Numbered from the stretch's first letter, positions 29,942 through 39,535 are shown. The stretch is DNA of 64,000 nucleotides from Acidobacteriota bacterium (GCA_035471785.1 DATIPQ010000133.1:62001-126000); one strand, 5' to 3'. The notes: generated from the letters alone by a model not told the origin. Made by a program: numbers and translations.

Positions 29942-32428
29942 ATGGCAGCCATGAAGCGTCTTACTCAGCACAGCTTGAGCGTCCTGTGCCTGCTCTCTGC
30001 AATGGCCTTGGCAGGCCTCTCCTGCGCACCCGAGAACAGCCGGCCGAGGGAGGAAATCGTTGCCCGGGGCCTGCGCGAGCAGGTCGAGATCCTGCGCGAT
30101 TCCTGGGGAGTCTCCCACATCTACGCCCGCAACCAACACGACCTCTTCTTCGCCCAGGGGTACAACGCCGCACGGGATCGGCTCTTTCAACTGGAGATGT
30201 GGAGACGCATGGCGACGGGGACGCTTTCTGAGGCCTTCGGCGAACGCTTTCTGGCCCAGGACTTGGGCTCGCGCCTGCTCCGCCTGCGGGCCGACATGAA
30301 GCGCGAAATGGCCCACTACCATCCCGACGGAGAAGAAATCATCACGGCCTTCGTGAAAGGCGTCAACGCCTATGTCAAGGAGGCCCTCGAGCAGCCCGAG
30401 AACCTGCCCATGGAGTTCGGTTTGCTGGGCATCGAGCCGGGCTTGTGGACGCCTGAAGTGGTGGTTTCGCGCCACAACGGTCTGTTCCGAAACGCCGACG
30501 CGGAGCTGTCCCTGGCCCTGGCAGTGAACAAGATGGGATCGGCGGCGGTGAAGGAATTCTACCACTTCGAACCTCCCGATCCCGACCTGGAACCGGCCCC
30601 GGGCCTCGATCTGGATGGGCTGAGCGAGCAAATCCTGCAGGTCTACCAGGCCTCCCGGCAACGCCCCGTCTTCCTGCCCGAGGACGTGGTGGACGAACAA
30701 GCCCGGGCCCAGGACCAGGCTGCCGCGGGCGCGCTCCGCCAGCCGTCCGCCGCGCGTCGGGGCCTGAGTCCTCTGGAGGCTCCGGAACCGGGCAGCAACA
30801 ACTGGGTAGTGGCGCCGGCCCGCAGCGCCACTGGGGCGGCCTTCATGGCCAACGATCCCCATCGCTCCCTGCAAGCTCCCTCGCTGCGCTACTTCGTGCA
30901 TCTCACCGCTCCGGGCTGGGACGTCATCGGAGGCGGCGAACCGGCCCTGCCCGGCGTTTCCATCGGACACAACCAGGAAGGCGCCTGGGGCTTGACCATC
31001 TTCAGCGTCGACCAGGAGGACCTCTACGTCTACCGCACCAACCCCCAGGACCCGCTGCAATACCGCTACCGGGAGCAGTGGGAAAAGATGCGTGTGGAAG
31101 AAGAGACCATCCCCGTCAAAGGCCGCCAGCCGCAGACCGTGCAGCTCAAGTTCACCCGCCACGGACCGGTCATCTACCAGGACCAAGAGGCCGGTTTGGC
31201 CTATGCCTTGAAGGCCGCTTGGCTGGAGGTGGGAGGCGCGCCCTACCTGGCCTCGCTGCGCATCAACCAGGCCCTCACCTGGGAGGAGTTCCGCCAGGCT
31301 TGTTCCTATTTCCTGACCCCCTCCGAGAACATGGTGTGGGCCGACCGCCAGGGCAACATCGGCTGGCAGGCCACCGGCATCACGCCCCGGCGCCCCAACT
31401 GGAGCGGGCTGCTGCCCGTCCCCGGAGACGGACGCTACGAGTGGGATGGATATGTGCCGGTGCTCGACCTGCCTCATGCCTATAATCCCCCCTCGGGCTA
31501 CCTGGCCACCGCCAACGAGAACAACCTGCCCCAAAACTACCGTCCGGTGGTGGGTTTCAGGTGGGCCGAGCCCTACCGCAAGCAGCGGCTGGATGAGTTT
31601 CTCTCTCGGGAAGAAAAACTGACGCTGGAGCAGATGCGGGAGCTGCAGTTGGACTACCTGAGCATCCCGGCCCGCCAACTGACGCCTCTCTTGCTGGCCG
31701 CCGCTCAAAATCCGCCCCAGGGCGCCAAGCGCGACGTGGCCAACTGGGAAGCGGCGCTGAAAGCCCTGGACCAGTGGGACTACCGCATGCAGGCCGACTC
31801 CATGGCGGCCGCCGTCTATACGGTTTTCGAACGATACCTGCGGGCGGGGCTGGCCCGCCTCCTCTATCCCCAAGCCATTGGGGAACTGGGACCGCCCCGC
31901 CTGACCCAGGTCTTGAGATGGATGCGCACTCCCCATCCCAGGCTGGGCAGAGACCCCCAGCGGGCCCGCGACGCCCTGCTGCTCTCCAGCCTCGGCCAGG
32001 CTCTGGAGGAACTGCAAGAGCGGCTGGGCGAGGACGCCTCCCGGTGGCGCTACGGAAGCGCCGACCTGCACCACGTCCGCATCGTTCACCCCTTGTCCCA
32101 GGCGCTGCGTCCCGACCTGGCCGCCAGGCTCGACCACGGCCCGCTGCCGCGGGGCGGCAACCGCCACAGCGTCAACATGACCACCAGCCGCGACAACCAG
32201 TCCTCGGGAGCCACCTTCCGCGTCATCGCCGATCTCTCCGACTGGGACTCCAGCCTGGCCACCAACTCGCCGGGACAGTCCGGCGACCCCTCCAGCCCAC
32301 ACTACCGCGACCTTTTCCAGCCCTGGGCCGACGGGCGCTACTTCCCCCTCCTCTACTCCCCCCAAGCCGTCGTCGACGGCGTGGCGACCCGACTCCGTCT
32401 CAAGCCTGCCGGTCCCGGCTCTGAGTAA
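29942..32428 (+). CDS. Penicillin acylase-family Ntn-hydrolase (beta-lactam/acyl-homoserine lactone acylase-like)
   Basis: About 828 residues. Signal-like start MAAMKRLTQHSLSVLCLLSAMALAGLSC; ATG 29951 is equally possible. The alpha chain (about 45-230) contains RDSWGVSHIYARNQHDLFFAQGYNAARDRLFQLEMWRR. A spacer precedes the autocleavage site PEPGSNNWVV, where Ser285 becomes the N-terminal nucleophile of the beta chain. Beta-chain signatures: MANDPHRSLQAPSLRYFVHL, IGHNQEGAWGLTIF and the C-terminal RGGNRHSVNM...GASFR-like GATFRVIADLSDWD...PGQSGDPSSPHYRDL. The family hydrolyses amide bonds of acylated amines, including quorum signals; the true substrate cannot be read from sequence. Confidence 0.93.
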   Translation: MAAMKRLTQHSLSVLCLLSAMALAGLSCAPENSRPREEIVARGLREQVEILRDSWGVSHIYARNQHDLFFAQGYNAARDRLFQLEMWRRMATGTLSEAFGERFLAQDLGSRLLRLRADMKREMAHYHPDGEEIITAFVKGVNAYVKEALEQPENLPMEFGLLGIEPGLWTPEVVVSRHNGLFRNADAELSLALAVNKMGSAAVKEFYHFEPPDPDLEPAPGLDLDGLSEQILQVYQASRQRPVFLPEDVVDEQARAQDQAAAGALRQPSAARRGLSPLEAPEPGSNNWVVAPARSATGAAFMANDPHRSLQAPSLRYFVHLTAPGWDVIGGGEPALPGVSIGHNQEGAWGLTIFSVDQEDLYVYRTNPQDPLQYRYREQWEKMRVEEETIPVKGRQPQTVQLKFTRHGPVIYQDQEAGLAYALKAAWLEVGGAPYLASLRINQALTWEEFRQACSYFLTPSENMVWADRQGNIGWQATGITPRRPNWSGLLPVPGDGRYEWDGYVPVLDLPHAYNPPSGYLATANENNLPQNYRPVVGFRWAEPYRKQRLDEFLSREEKLTLEQMRELQLDYLSIPARQLTPLLLAAAQNPPQGAKRDVANWEAALKALDQWDYRMQADSMAAAVYTVFERYLRAGLARLLYPQAIGELGPPRLTQVLRWMRTPHPRLGRDPQRARDALLLSSLGQALEELQERLGEDASRWRYGSADLHHVRIVHPLSQALRPDLAARLDHGPLPRGGNRHSVNMTTSRDNQSSGATFRVIADLSDWDSSLATNSPGQSGDPSSPHYRDLFQPWADGRYFPLLYSPQAVVDGVATRLRLKPAGPGSE

Positions 32429-32566
32429 AGCGGCTGCTCACTGTTTTTTTCCGCCCGGCAAGGAACATCCAGGCCCTCGTGGTGACCATAGAGAGCAGAA
32501 GCGCTTGAGCCAGTGAGCCATCGGGGAAGCGGCGCGGCGAGCCCTACCGTTCCAGGAGATTGACCG

Positions 32567-33973
32567 ATGGCATACACCCATGCTTTTGTTCCACACAGGA
32601 AAAATTCACCTCACCGGCCGGACGGCGGGGACATCCGCTCGTGGCGGATGCCTCGCGGCCGACTCTACGCGGCGCTGATAGCCGTCCTGCTGCTCATGCT
32701 GGCCTGTCAGGGCGAAACGCCGCCGGACTCATCGTCAGCCGACCAGCCCCAAGCCGACTCTCTGAAGTCTCAAGAACTCGAAAAGCAGCTCGAAACCGCG
32801 CTTCAAGAACGCGAGAAAGCCCAGCGGACGGCCCGCCTGCGCGGGCAGGACGCCCAAAGGCTGGTTACAGACTTTCTCAACCGCTATCAGTGGCACAGCC
32901 TCTCCGAGCCCATGCGCGAGACCCTGTCGGGACTGGGAATCGATCCCCAGCAGCCGGAAAGCTATCTCGACGTCGACTCCAGCAAACTGGTGCCGCTGGC
33001 CACCGTGCACGCTTTCTTCGAGGCTTTTCCCTATCCCACGCTGCCTCCCGAGTTAAGCCGGCGCTTCCGGGAGATGGGCATCGATCCCGATGAGCCGGAC
33101 ACCTTCATCGAGGCCGACCTGATCGAATTCGCCCGCGCCACGGCCGGCTTCGCCTGGGACTCTCATCTCTGGCAGGTGAAGGCCCAAAAGCTGGCCAACC
33201 GGCGGGGAGAGGAGATCGACCAGCTCAGCAACGAGAAGAGCCGGTTGGGGCGCGACCTTCAGGCTGCCACCCACCGCTTGGGCGCCCTCGACCGTGAAGT
33301 GGAGGGACTGCAACAAGCCCTTTCCAGCGAGAAGCACAGCCACCACAAGACCCGCCAGGCCAAGGGACAGGTGGAAGACGACTATGCTCAACTGCAAAGC
33401 GATGCTTCAGCCGAGCGACGCCAAGCCGAAGAGCGGCTGCAAGCCCTGGCCGACCAAAAGGCAGCGCTGGAGAGAACCCTGGAATTGGAGCGGCGCGGAG
33501 AACACTTCTCCCAGGCCTGGCTGACCGCCCAGCGCCTGCTCGACCAGTACGAGCGCGTCCTGGAAGAAATGGACAAGTACTACCAGCGCCGGCAGTTGCT
33601 GGTCACCAGCTTCGTCTACGAGCTCAACGCAGACGGATCGGTGACGGGCATCGACAAGCAGACCGGATACGAGAATCACCCCGTCTGGGTGCGGGCCGAG
33701 CCTGGCGAAGTGGAGGAGCGCTACTTCGAGCGTCACTGGAAGGCCTTCCGCCACAACGTCAAGCAGGCCATCCACACGGCCAGGAAAGCGCGCAAAAAGA
33801 GCGACTATCAGCCGGCCAGGGAGCTGAGCGGCCAGCTTGAGGAGATGTTGCGGCAGATTCCGGAAGACCTGTGGATCTCGGTCAAGACTCCCAGCGGAGG
33901 CCGTTACCGCCTCGACTTGACCCCCCAGGTCGACCCGCTCATGCAACAACTGGCGTCCTGGCGCCATCTCTAG
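32567..33973 (+). CDS. Coiled-coil lipoprotein of unknown function
   Basis: 468 residues from ATG 32567, which has GGAG about nine bases upstream. A second candidate ATG at 32648 would give a cleaner lipoprotein signal (MPRGRLYAALIAVLLLMLAC, canonical lipobox LMLAC). Residues about 65-95 and 200-310 are long heptad-rich coiled coils (Gln/Glu/Arg/Leu). Between them lie two small repeats ending LGIDPQQPESYLDVDSSKLV and MGIDPDEPDTFIEADLIEF. The C-terminal 150 residues (YYQRRQLLVTSFVYELNADGSVTGIDKQTGYENHPVW) are mixed alpha/beta. I do not recognise the family. The stop codon TAG is part of the CTAG at the left end of a MITE-like element, so the original C-terminus may have been longer. Confidence 0.75.
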   Translation: MAYTHAFVPHRKNSPHRPDGGDIRSWRMPRGRLYAALIAVLLLMLACQGETPPDSSSADQPQADSLKSQELEKQLETALQEREKAQRTARLRGQDAQRLVTDFLNRYQWHSLSEPMRETLSGLGIDPQQPESYLDVDSSKLVPLATVHAFFEAFPYPTLPPELSRRFREMGIDPDEPDTFIEADLIEFARATAGFAWDSHLWQVKAQKLANRRGEEIDQLSNEKSRLGRDLQAATHRLGALDREVEGLQQALSSEKHSHHKTRQAKGQVEDDYAQLQSDASAERRQAEERLQALADQKAALERTLELERRGEHFSQAWLTAQRLLDQYERVLEEMDKYYQRRQLLVTSFVYELNADGSVTGIDKQTGYENHPVWVRAEPGEVEERYFERHWKAFRHNVKQAIHTARKARKKSDYQPARELSGQLEEMLRQIPEDLWISVKTPSGGRYRLDLTPQVDPLMQQLASWRHL

Positions 33974-34229
33974 TGCGGTGCGTCAGAAGTTTTGAGCCAC
34001 CCTGTGGCGTTATCCCACGCTTTCAGCGTTCAGACCTTTGCCGTCTGAAACCCAGGGTGGCGCCGCCGTCTCGCCGGCGCTCGCCGCGGCTGACCCTGGG
34101 CTGGCGAATCGCTCGCCTTCGGCGAGCCCGGACTTGACTTCCAACACAGTCGCTGGGCTGGCGAATCTGTCCCTGGCAGGGACAAGAAACGGAGGTTCCC
34201 GGCTCAAAATTTATGACCGGCAGCACTAG
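33970..34229. mobile_element. 260-bp MITE-like element with 29-bp terminal inverted repeats
   Basis: The left end (33970-33998) begins CTAGTGCGGTGCGTCA and ends TTTTGAGCC. The right end (34201-34229), reverse-complemented, begins CTAGTGCTGCCGGTCA and ends TTTTGAGCC; by eye about 23 of 29 positions match. CTAG flanks both ends and may be the target duplication. Inside are four hairpins: TTCAGAC/GTCTGAA (34029-34049), CCCAGGGT/ACCCTGGG (34051-34100), GCTCGCC-TTCG-type (34111-34127) and TGTCCCTG/CAGGGACA (34168-34184). GGGCTGGCGAATC occurs twice (34098 and 34155). There is no transposase gene. It fills most of the 369-bp gap between the lipoprotein gene and the ADOP permease gene. Confidence 0.75.
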
Positions 34230-34342
34230 GTTGTCGAGGCCTTCCCGTGTACCCTTGGAAATGAAGGATTGCCAACCAAAAGGTGGTCCGGCCGCGTCTA
34301 AACCGCGGAACAGGGAGCCGTCAGCACCGGCGGGGGAACACC

Positions 34343-36817
34343 ATGTCCAACTTCAAATACGCCCTGCGCATGATCGGCCGCAATCCCAGGTTTGCGGTCA
34401 TCGTCATCATCACTCTGGCACTGGGAATCGGCGCCAACACTGCCGTTTTCACCGTCACCGACGCCGTCTTGCTGCAAACCATGGAGGTCCGTGATCCCTT
34501 CCGGCTGATCACCCTCTCTCCCCAGCAACCGGGCGGCTTCGCCCTCATTTCCTATCCCGTCTTCGAAGAGATGCGCCAACGCCAGAGCGTCCTGGAAGGC
34601 CTTTTCGCGGCCACCGGTCCAGACTTGGAGCGGGCCGCCCTGGACGGGGAGCGCCTGCCGGGAGTCAAGACCGAGGGAGTGACGGGAGACTACTTTCAGG
34701 TGTTGGGGCTGCGTCCCCAGCGGGGGCGCTTCTTCACCCGCCGCGACGAGGAGAGCTTCACCCGTGCAGACGGCGATGAAGAGGGAGAGGCCGTTGATCG
34801 ACCCGTCGGCTCGGCCGTCATTGCCCATTCATTCTGGCAGAGGCAGTTCGGTTCGGCGGATTCGGCGGTGGGACGGCTCATCGAGGTGGACGGACTGCCA
34901 TTCGAGATCGTGGGGGTGGCGCCCAAGGACTTCACGGGAACCTCGCCCGGACGACGCACCGAGATCTGGTTGCCGCTGGAGCAGTACGTACCCGCCCGCT
35001 ACCAGAGGGCCCGCACACTGGTCTTCTTCTCTCTCATGGGACGCCTGGCCCAAGGCACCAGCCTGGAACAGGCCGAGCAGGCCCTGACGGCCCTCTACCG
35101 CCAACTGCGCCAGGAGGAGCGTCAGGCCGGACTGCAGGGCGAAGCGGAACATGAAGTCGACTTTTCACGCTCGCGAATCGAGGTGGAGAGCGCGGCCGGC
35201 GGTTTTACTTCGCTGCGCAGGCAGTACCAGCGCCCTTTGCTCATCACCTCCGCCGTGAGCCTTCTGCTGCTGCTCATCGCCTGCTTCAACGTGGCTAACC
35301 TGATGCTGGCCAGAGCGGCCCGGCGCCAACGCGAAATGACCACCCGCCTGGCCCTGGGGGCGGGCCGCCGGAGGCTGATGAGCCAGCTCCTCGGCGAGGC
35401 CTCCTTGTTGGCCCTGGCGGGAGGAGCGCTGGGCTGCCTTCTGGCTTGGGCCTCCTGCCCGCTGCTGATGAACATGATCAGCCTCAGCAATGCCAGCGTA
35501 GAGGTGCCCATCTCACCCAATCTGCGGGTGCTGGGCTTCTCGGCGCTGGTTTCTTTGCTCACCGGCCTGCTCTTCGGGCTTCTGCCCGCTCTGCAGGTCA
35601 GCCGTTTCGATCTTGCCGGGGCCTTGCAGGCCGCCGCGCGCTCCAGCGGCGGACGCAAGCGTCAGCGGCTCAACAAGGCGCTGGTGGCCCTGCAACTGGC
35701 GCTTTCACTGGTGATGTTGGCCGGGGCGGGCCTCATGCTGCGCACGCTGATCGATTTGACCCGCGTGGACACGGGGTTCCAGAGCTCCCAAGTCATGGTC
35801 GCCACCTTGGGTTTCGACGTGCCCCCGCAAGGAAGAGCCGAAGCGGCCCGGCAACTGGTCGACCGCCTGCAGACGCTGCCCCAGGTGCGTTCAGCCGGCG
35901 CCTCCTGGATGACCCCCTTCGACCGCGGAATCATGTTCACCGCGGTGGAGGTTCCGGACTACACCTCGCAGGAGGGCGACAACGAGGCCAGAGTGCAGAT
36001 CAACGTCGTGACGCCGGGCTACGTGGAGACCCTGGGCATCGACCTGGCGGCAGGACGCGCGTTCACGCCCTCAGACCGCGAGGGAACCCCTAAGGTGGCT
36101 CTGGTCAACGAGGCCTTTCAGCGCGAGTTCCTGCGGGGAGGCTCCGCCCTCGGTGTGAGACTGCGCATGGACGAAGACGAGCTGCAGATCGTGGGGGTGA
36201 CCCGCGACTCGCTGTGGAACGACCTGCGGGCCGAGACGGAACCGATGCTGCTGCTGGCCCAGCCGCAATGGCAGTTCAGCGTCTACTCGGCCCAAGTCCG
36301 CATCGAAGGCCCCTCCGGTGCGGCCGTGCAGGCCATTCGCGGCGCCGTCATGGAACTGCCGGGCAACCCGCTTCTGGTGTCCATCGACCCCTTGGAGAGC
36401 CTGGTGGCCAGGAGCATCAGCCGCGAGAGCCTGGTGGCGCGCATGGCCGCGGTCTTCGCGGCGCTGGGATTCTTTCTGGCCGGATTGGGCCTCTATGGCG
36501 TCGTCTCCTACGGTGTGGTCAACCGCCGCCGTGAGATCGGCATCCGCATGGCCCTGGGGGCTGCCCGTCCCCGCATCCTCTGGATGATCTTGCGCGAAAC
36601 CCTGTGGCTGGCCGCCGTGGCGGTCGTCTTGGGAATTCCGGCGGTGCTGGCGGCCAGCCAGGTGCTGGAGAGCCTGCTCTTTCAGTTGCAGCCCAACGAT
36701 CCTCCCACGCTGGTGGCGGTGACCCTGCTGCTGATCGCCGTCTCCCTGGCCGCTGGACTGCTGCCGGCCAGGCGGGCCGCCGCCGTCCAGCCCGCCGAAG
36801 CGCTGCGAAGCGAATAG
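34343..36817 (+). CDS. ADOP-type duplicated FtsX/MacB permease
   Basis: About 824 residues from ATG 34343 with GGCGGGGGA upstream. It opens MSNFKYALRMIGRNPRFAVIVIITLALGIGANTAVFTVTDAVLL, the standard ADOP/MacB start. A periplasmic MacB domain (VDGLPFEIVGVAPKDFTGTSPG) and an FtsX block (LLLLIACFNVANLMLARAARRQREMTTRLALGAGRRRL) follow; the second half repeats the layout and ends RRAAAVQPAEALRSE. A FGLLPALQVSRFDLAGAL motif lies between the halves. It has no N-terminal accessory domain, no ATPase nearby, and is convergent (15 bp) with the XRE-fused paralogue. Confidence 0.95.
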   Translation: MSNFKYALRMIGRNPRFAVIVIITLALGIGANTAVFTVTDAVLLQTMEVRDPFRLITLSPQQPGGFALISYPVFEEMRQRQSVLEGLFAATGPDLERAALDGERLPGVKTEGVTGDYFQVLGLRPQRGRFFTRRDEESFTRADGDEEGEAVDRPVGSAVIAHSFWQRQFGSADSAVGRLIEVDGLPFEIVGVAPKDFTGTSPGRRTEIWLPLEQYVPARYQRARTLVFFSLMGRLAQGTSLEQAEQALTALYRQLRQEERQAGLQGEAEHEVDFSRSRIEVESAAGGFTSLRRQYQRPLLITSAVSLLLLLIACFNVANLMLARAARRQREMTTRLALGAGRRRLMSQLLGEASLLALAGGALGCLLAWASCPLLMNMISLSNASVEVPISPNLRVLGFSALVSLLTGLLFGLLPALQVSRFDLAGALQAAARSSGGRKRQRLNKALVALQLALSLVMLAGAGLMLRTLIDLTRVDTGFQSSQVMVATLGFDVPPQGRAEAARQLVDRLQTLPQVRSAGASWMTPFDRGIMFTAVEVPDYTSQEGDNEARVQINVVTPGYVETLGIDLAAGRAFTPSDREGTPKVALVNEAFQREFLRGGSALGVRLRMDEDELQIVGVTRDSLWNDLRAETEPMLLLAQPQWQFSVYSAQVRIEGPSGAAVQAIRGAVMELPGNPLLVSIDPLESLVARSISRESLVARMAAVFAALGFFLAGLGLYGVVSYGVVNRRREIGIRMALGAARPRILWMILRETLWLAAVAVVLGIPAVLAASQVLESLLFQLQPNDPPTLVAVTLLLIAVSLAAGLLPARRAAAVQPAEALRSE

Positions 36818-36832
36818 AGCCTGAGGCCGCTT

Positions 36833-39535
36833 TCACTCGGAGCGCAGGGTCTGCAGAGGATCCACCCGGGTGGCCCGGCGGGCGGGCAGGTAAGCGGCCG
36901 CCGCCGCCACCGCCAGCAGGGCCGCCGCGGTCATCGCGAAAGTGAGCGGATCGGTGGCGCTGACGCCCAGCAGGAATCCGGTCAGCAATTGGGAAAGGCC
37001 CAGAGCGCCCAGCAGACCCACGGCCATTCCCAGGAACGCGGGAGCCATACCGGCCCGCAACATCATGCGGCGGACGTCGGTCCCGCGGGCCCCCAGCGCC
37101 ATGCGGATGCCGATCTCAGAACGGCGCTGCGACACCGAGTAGGCCACGACGCCGTACAGTCCCACCAGAGCCAGCACCATGGCCAGCCCGGCGAATACGG
37201 CGAAGAGCAGGCCGAAGAGAGTGTATTCCCACTCGTCGCTGCGGATGATGTCGCCCATGGTCTGCACGCTCAGCACGGGTTGATTGGGATCGATTTCCCA
37301 CACGGCCCGGCGCAACGACTGGGCCAAAAGGCCCGAATCGGCATCCTCGGACTTGATCGTCAGGACCAGCCGGCTGCTGCTGGACTGGTACCAGGGGACA
37401 TAGATGGCCGCCATCGTTTCGCCCTTGAGGCCGTCGATCTTGGCGTCCTCAGCCACGCCCACGATGGTCACCCAGTCCTCTTGGTTAGGCGTCATCCCCA
37501 GAAAAGCCTGGCGTCCGACCGCGTCCTCGCCGGGCCAGAAGGTCTCGGCCAGCTTGCGGTTGACGACCGCCACGCGCCGCGAATCAGGGCCGTCCGCCTC
37601 CTGCAGGGAGCGTCCTCTCAGCAACTCTGTTCCCAGAGTCTCGAAGTAGTCGGGCAGGGCGCGGACGAAGACCGCCACCGAAGGCATCTCGCCTTCGGGC
37701 ACGGGATGGCCTTGAGCGTGAAAGTAGACGCCGCTGAAATTGAGCAGGGGTTTGAAGGACATGCCTGAAACGCCTTCCACGCCCGGCAAGGAGCGGGCCC
37801 GCTCCACCAGTTGGCGGACGAACTCGCGGCGCTGGGCTTCCTCGGGATAGTCGGCTTGCGGCAGGATGAGGTCGAGAGTCAGCAGCCCCTCGCGGGCGAA
37901 TCCCAGATCCATGGTGAGCTTGTGCAGATAACCCTGCATGAGCAGGGCGGCGCCCACAACCAGCGTCATGCACAGGGCCACCTCGGCCGCCACCAGTCCC
38001 TGTCCCAGCAGCCGTCCACGCCGCCAGCCGACCGTGCGCGACGATTCGCGCAGGGCATCGCCGCCGTCCACCCGGGAAAAGCGCAAGGCCGGCACCAGAC
38101 CGAAAAGGATTCCGCTCAAAAGCGAGATCGCCAGGGCAAACAGCAGGACGTTGGCGTCAAAGTCGAAGACCATCCAGACGGGCAGTTGGTCGACGCCGGC
38201 GATTCCGGCCTGGATGGCGTTCTTGGCCAGCCAGGCCAGAGGAAGCGCCAACAATCCCGCCAGCAAGGAGAGAAAGGCCGCTTCAGAGAGGAGCTGAGAG
38301 ATCAACCGTCCTCGTCCGGCGCCCAGCGCTCCCCGCACGGCCAGTTCGCGGCGCCTTCCGTCGACGCGGGCCAAAGCCAAATTGGTGACGTTGGCGCAGG
38401 CGATGAGCAAGACCAGCAGCACCACTCCCAGCAACACCGTCAGCAGCAGTTCGTCGTCTTCCTGGACGTTTTCCTGGCGCAGCGGCAAGACCTGGACTTG
38501 GACATCGGCGTTGGCCGAAGGAGCACGCTCCGCCAGCCGACGGGAGATGCCGTTCATCTCGGCCCGGACTTCTTGCAGACTCACGCCCGGGGCCATGCGG
38601 GCGATGACCTCGAGAAAGCGGTTGGGGCGGTCCTCCTCCGTCTCGGCGCGCCTTAAAGGCACCCACAGATCATGCTGCACGCTGAAGCGAAACCCTCTCG
38701 GCATCACGCCCAGGACCGCCGTTTCCTCACCGTCGATGCGGATGGAGCGGCCCACGATGTCGGCATCGCCGCCGAACATCTGCTGCCACAGGTGGTGACT
38801 GATGACGACCGTGGGAGGAGCGCCGGGAAGGTCATCCTGGGGCCCGAACGTGCGGCCTTCCAGAGCGGGAACGCCCAGCACCTTGAAGAAGTCGCCGCTG
38901 GCCTGCATGCCCTCGATGGAATGGGGCCGCCCCTCGGAATCGATGACGGCGAAATCGTCGGAGTCCCAGGCGGCCATCGATTGCAGCGTCTGGCTGCTTC
39001 GCTGCCAGTCCTTAAAGTTGGGATAGGACACGGCCGTGATGCGCACATTGCGGCTGAAGAGGGTCTCGGTCAGAAAGAGCAGCCGATGAGGTTCAGGGTA
39101 GGGCAAAGGACGCAGCAACACCCCGTTGACCATGCAGAAGATGGTGGTGGAGGCGGCGATCCCCAGCGTCAGGGTCAAAACCGCCAGCGCGGCGAAGGCG
39201 GGACGGCGTCCCAGGATGCGCATGGCAAAGCGCAGATCTTGTGCCAACAGTCTCATATTCCACCTCTTCCTCTTCGTCCTGGCCGCCCACAGGGCCGGCC
39301 GCCTCTTTTCCCAACCCCGAGCTGGAGCCTCGATTCGAAAAAGCTCCTCGAAAGGCACGTCCAGGGCCCGCAGCAGCTTGCGCCGCGTCTCCACGCCTGG
39401 ATAAGGCCGCTGGCCGTTGACCAGCATGGAGAGAAAGGAGCGGCTGACGCCGATGCGTATAGCCCAGCGATTCTGGCTCATGCGGCTTTCGGCCAGCATC
39501 TCGGCCAACCGCTCATGGTTCAAGCGAACTCTCAC
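36833..39535 (-). CDS. XRE helix-turn-helix domain fused to ADOP-type permease
   Basis: 900 residues in one uninterrupted frame from a GTG at 39535. Residues about 5-68 form a Cro/CI (XRE) domain: LNHERLAEMLAESRMSQNRWA, IRIGVSRSFLSMLVNGQRPYPGVETRRKLL, then ALDVPFEELFRIE. A basic linker (about 72-92) leads to MRLLAQDLRFAMRILGRRPAF at residue 94, the normal start of an ADOP permease, followed by two MacB/FtsX halves and the tail ATRVDPLQTLRSE. An internal ATG at 39256 has AGAGGTGG just upstream, so a shorter permease could be made from the same mRNA. The long form would be a membrane-tethered DNA-binding protein. It could instead be two formerly separate genes fused by loss of a stop. Confidence 0.88.
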   Translation of the reverse strand: MRVRLNHERLAEMLAESRMSQNRWAIRIGVSRSFLSMLVNGQRPYPGVETRRKLLRALDVPFEELFRIEAPARGWEKRRPALWAARTKRKRWNMRLLAQDLRFAMRILGRRPAFAALAVLTLTLGIAASTTIFCMVNGVLLRPLPYPEPHRLLFLTETLFSRNVRITAVSYPNFKDWQRSSQTLQSMAAWDSDDFAVIDSEGRPHSIEGMQASGDFFKVLGVPALEGRTFGPQDDLPGAPPTVVISHHLWQQMFGGDADIVGRSIRIDGEETAVLGVMPRGFRFSVQHDLWVPLRRAETEEDRPNRFLEVIARMAPGVSLQEVRAEMNGISRRLAERAPSANADVQVQVLPLRQENVQEDDELLLTVLLGVVLLVLLIACANVTNLALARVDGRRRELAVRGALGAGRGRLISQLLSEAAFLSLLAGLLALPLAWLAKNAIQAGIAGVDQLPVWMVFDFDANVLLFALAISLLSGILFGLVPALRFSRVDGGDALRESSRTVGWRRGRLLGQGLVAAEVALCMTLVVGAALLMQGYLHKLTMDLGFAREGLLTLDLILPQADYPEEAQRREFVRQLVERARSLPGVEGVSGMSFKPLLNFSGVYFHAQGHPVPEGEMPSVAVFVRALPDYFETLGTELLRGRSLQEADGPDSRRVAVVNRKLAETFWPGEDAVGRQAFLGMTPNQEDWVTIVGVAEDAKIDGLKGETMAAIYVPWYQSSSSRLVLTIKSEDADSGLLAQSLRRAVWEIDPNQPVLSVQTMGDIIRSDEWEYTLFGLLFAVFAGLAMVLALVGLYGVVAYSVSQRRSEIGIRMALGARGTDVRRMMLRAGMAPAFLGMAVGLLGALGLSQLLTGFLLGVSATDPLTFAMTAAALLAVAAAAAYLPARRATRVDPLQTLRSE

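Noticed and set aside
34038-34229. Small open frames within the MITE-like element
   Set aside because: They follow hairpin repeats and lack ribosome sites; repeated sequence explains the open phase.
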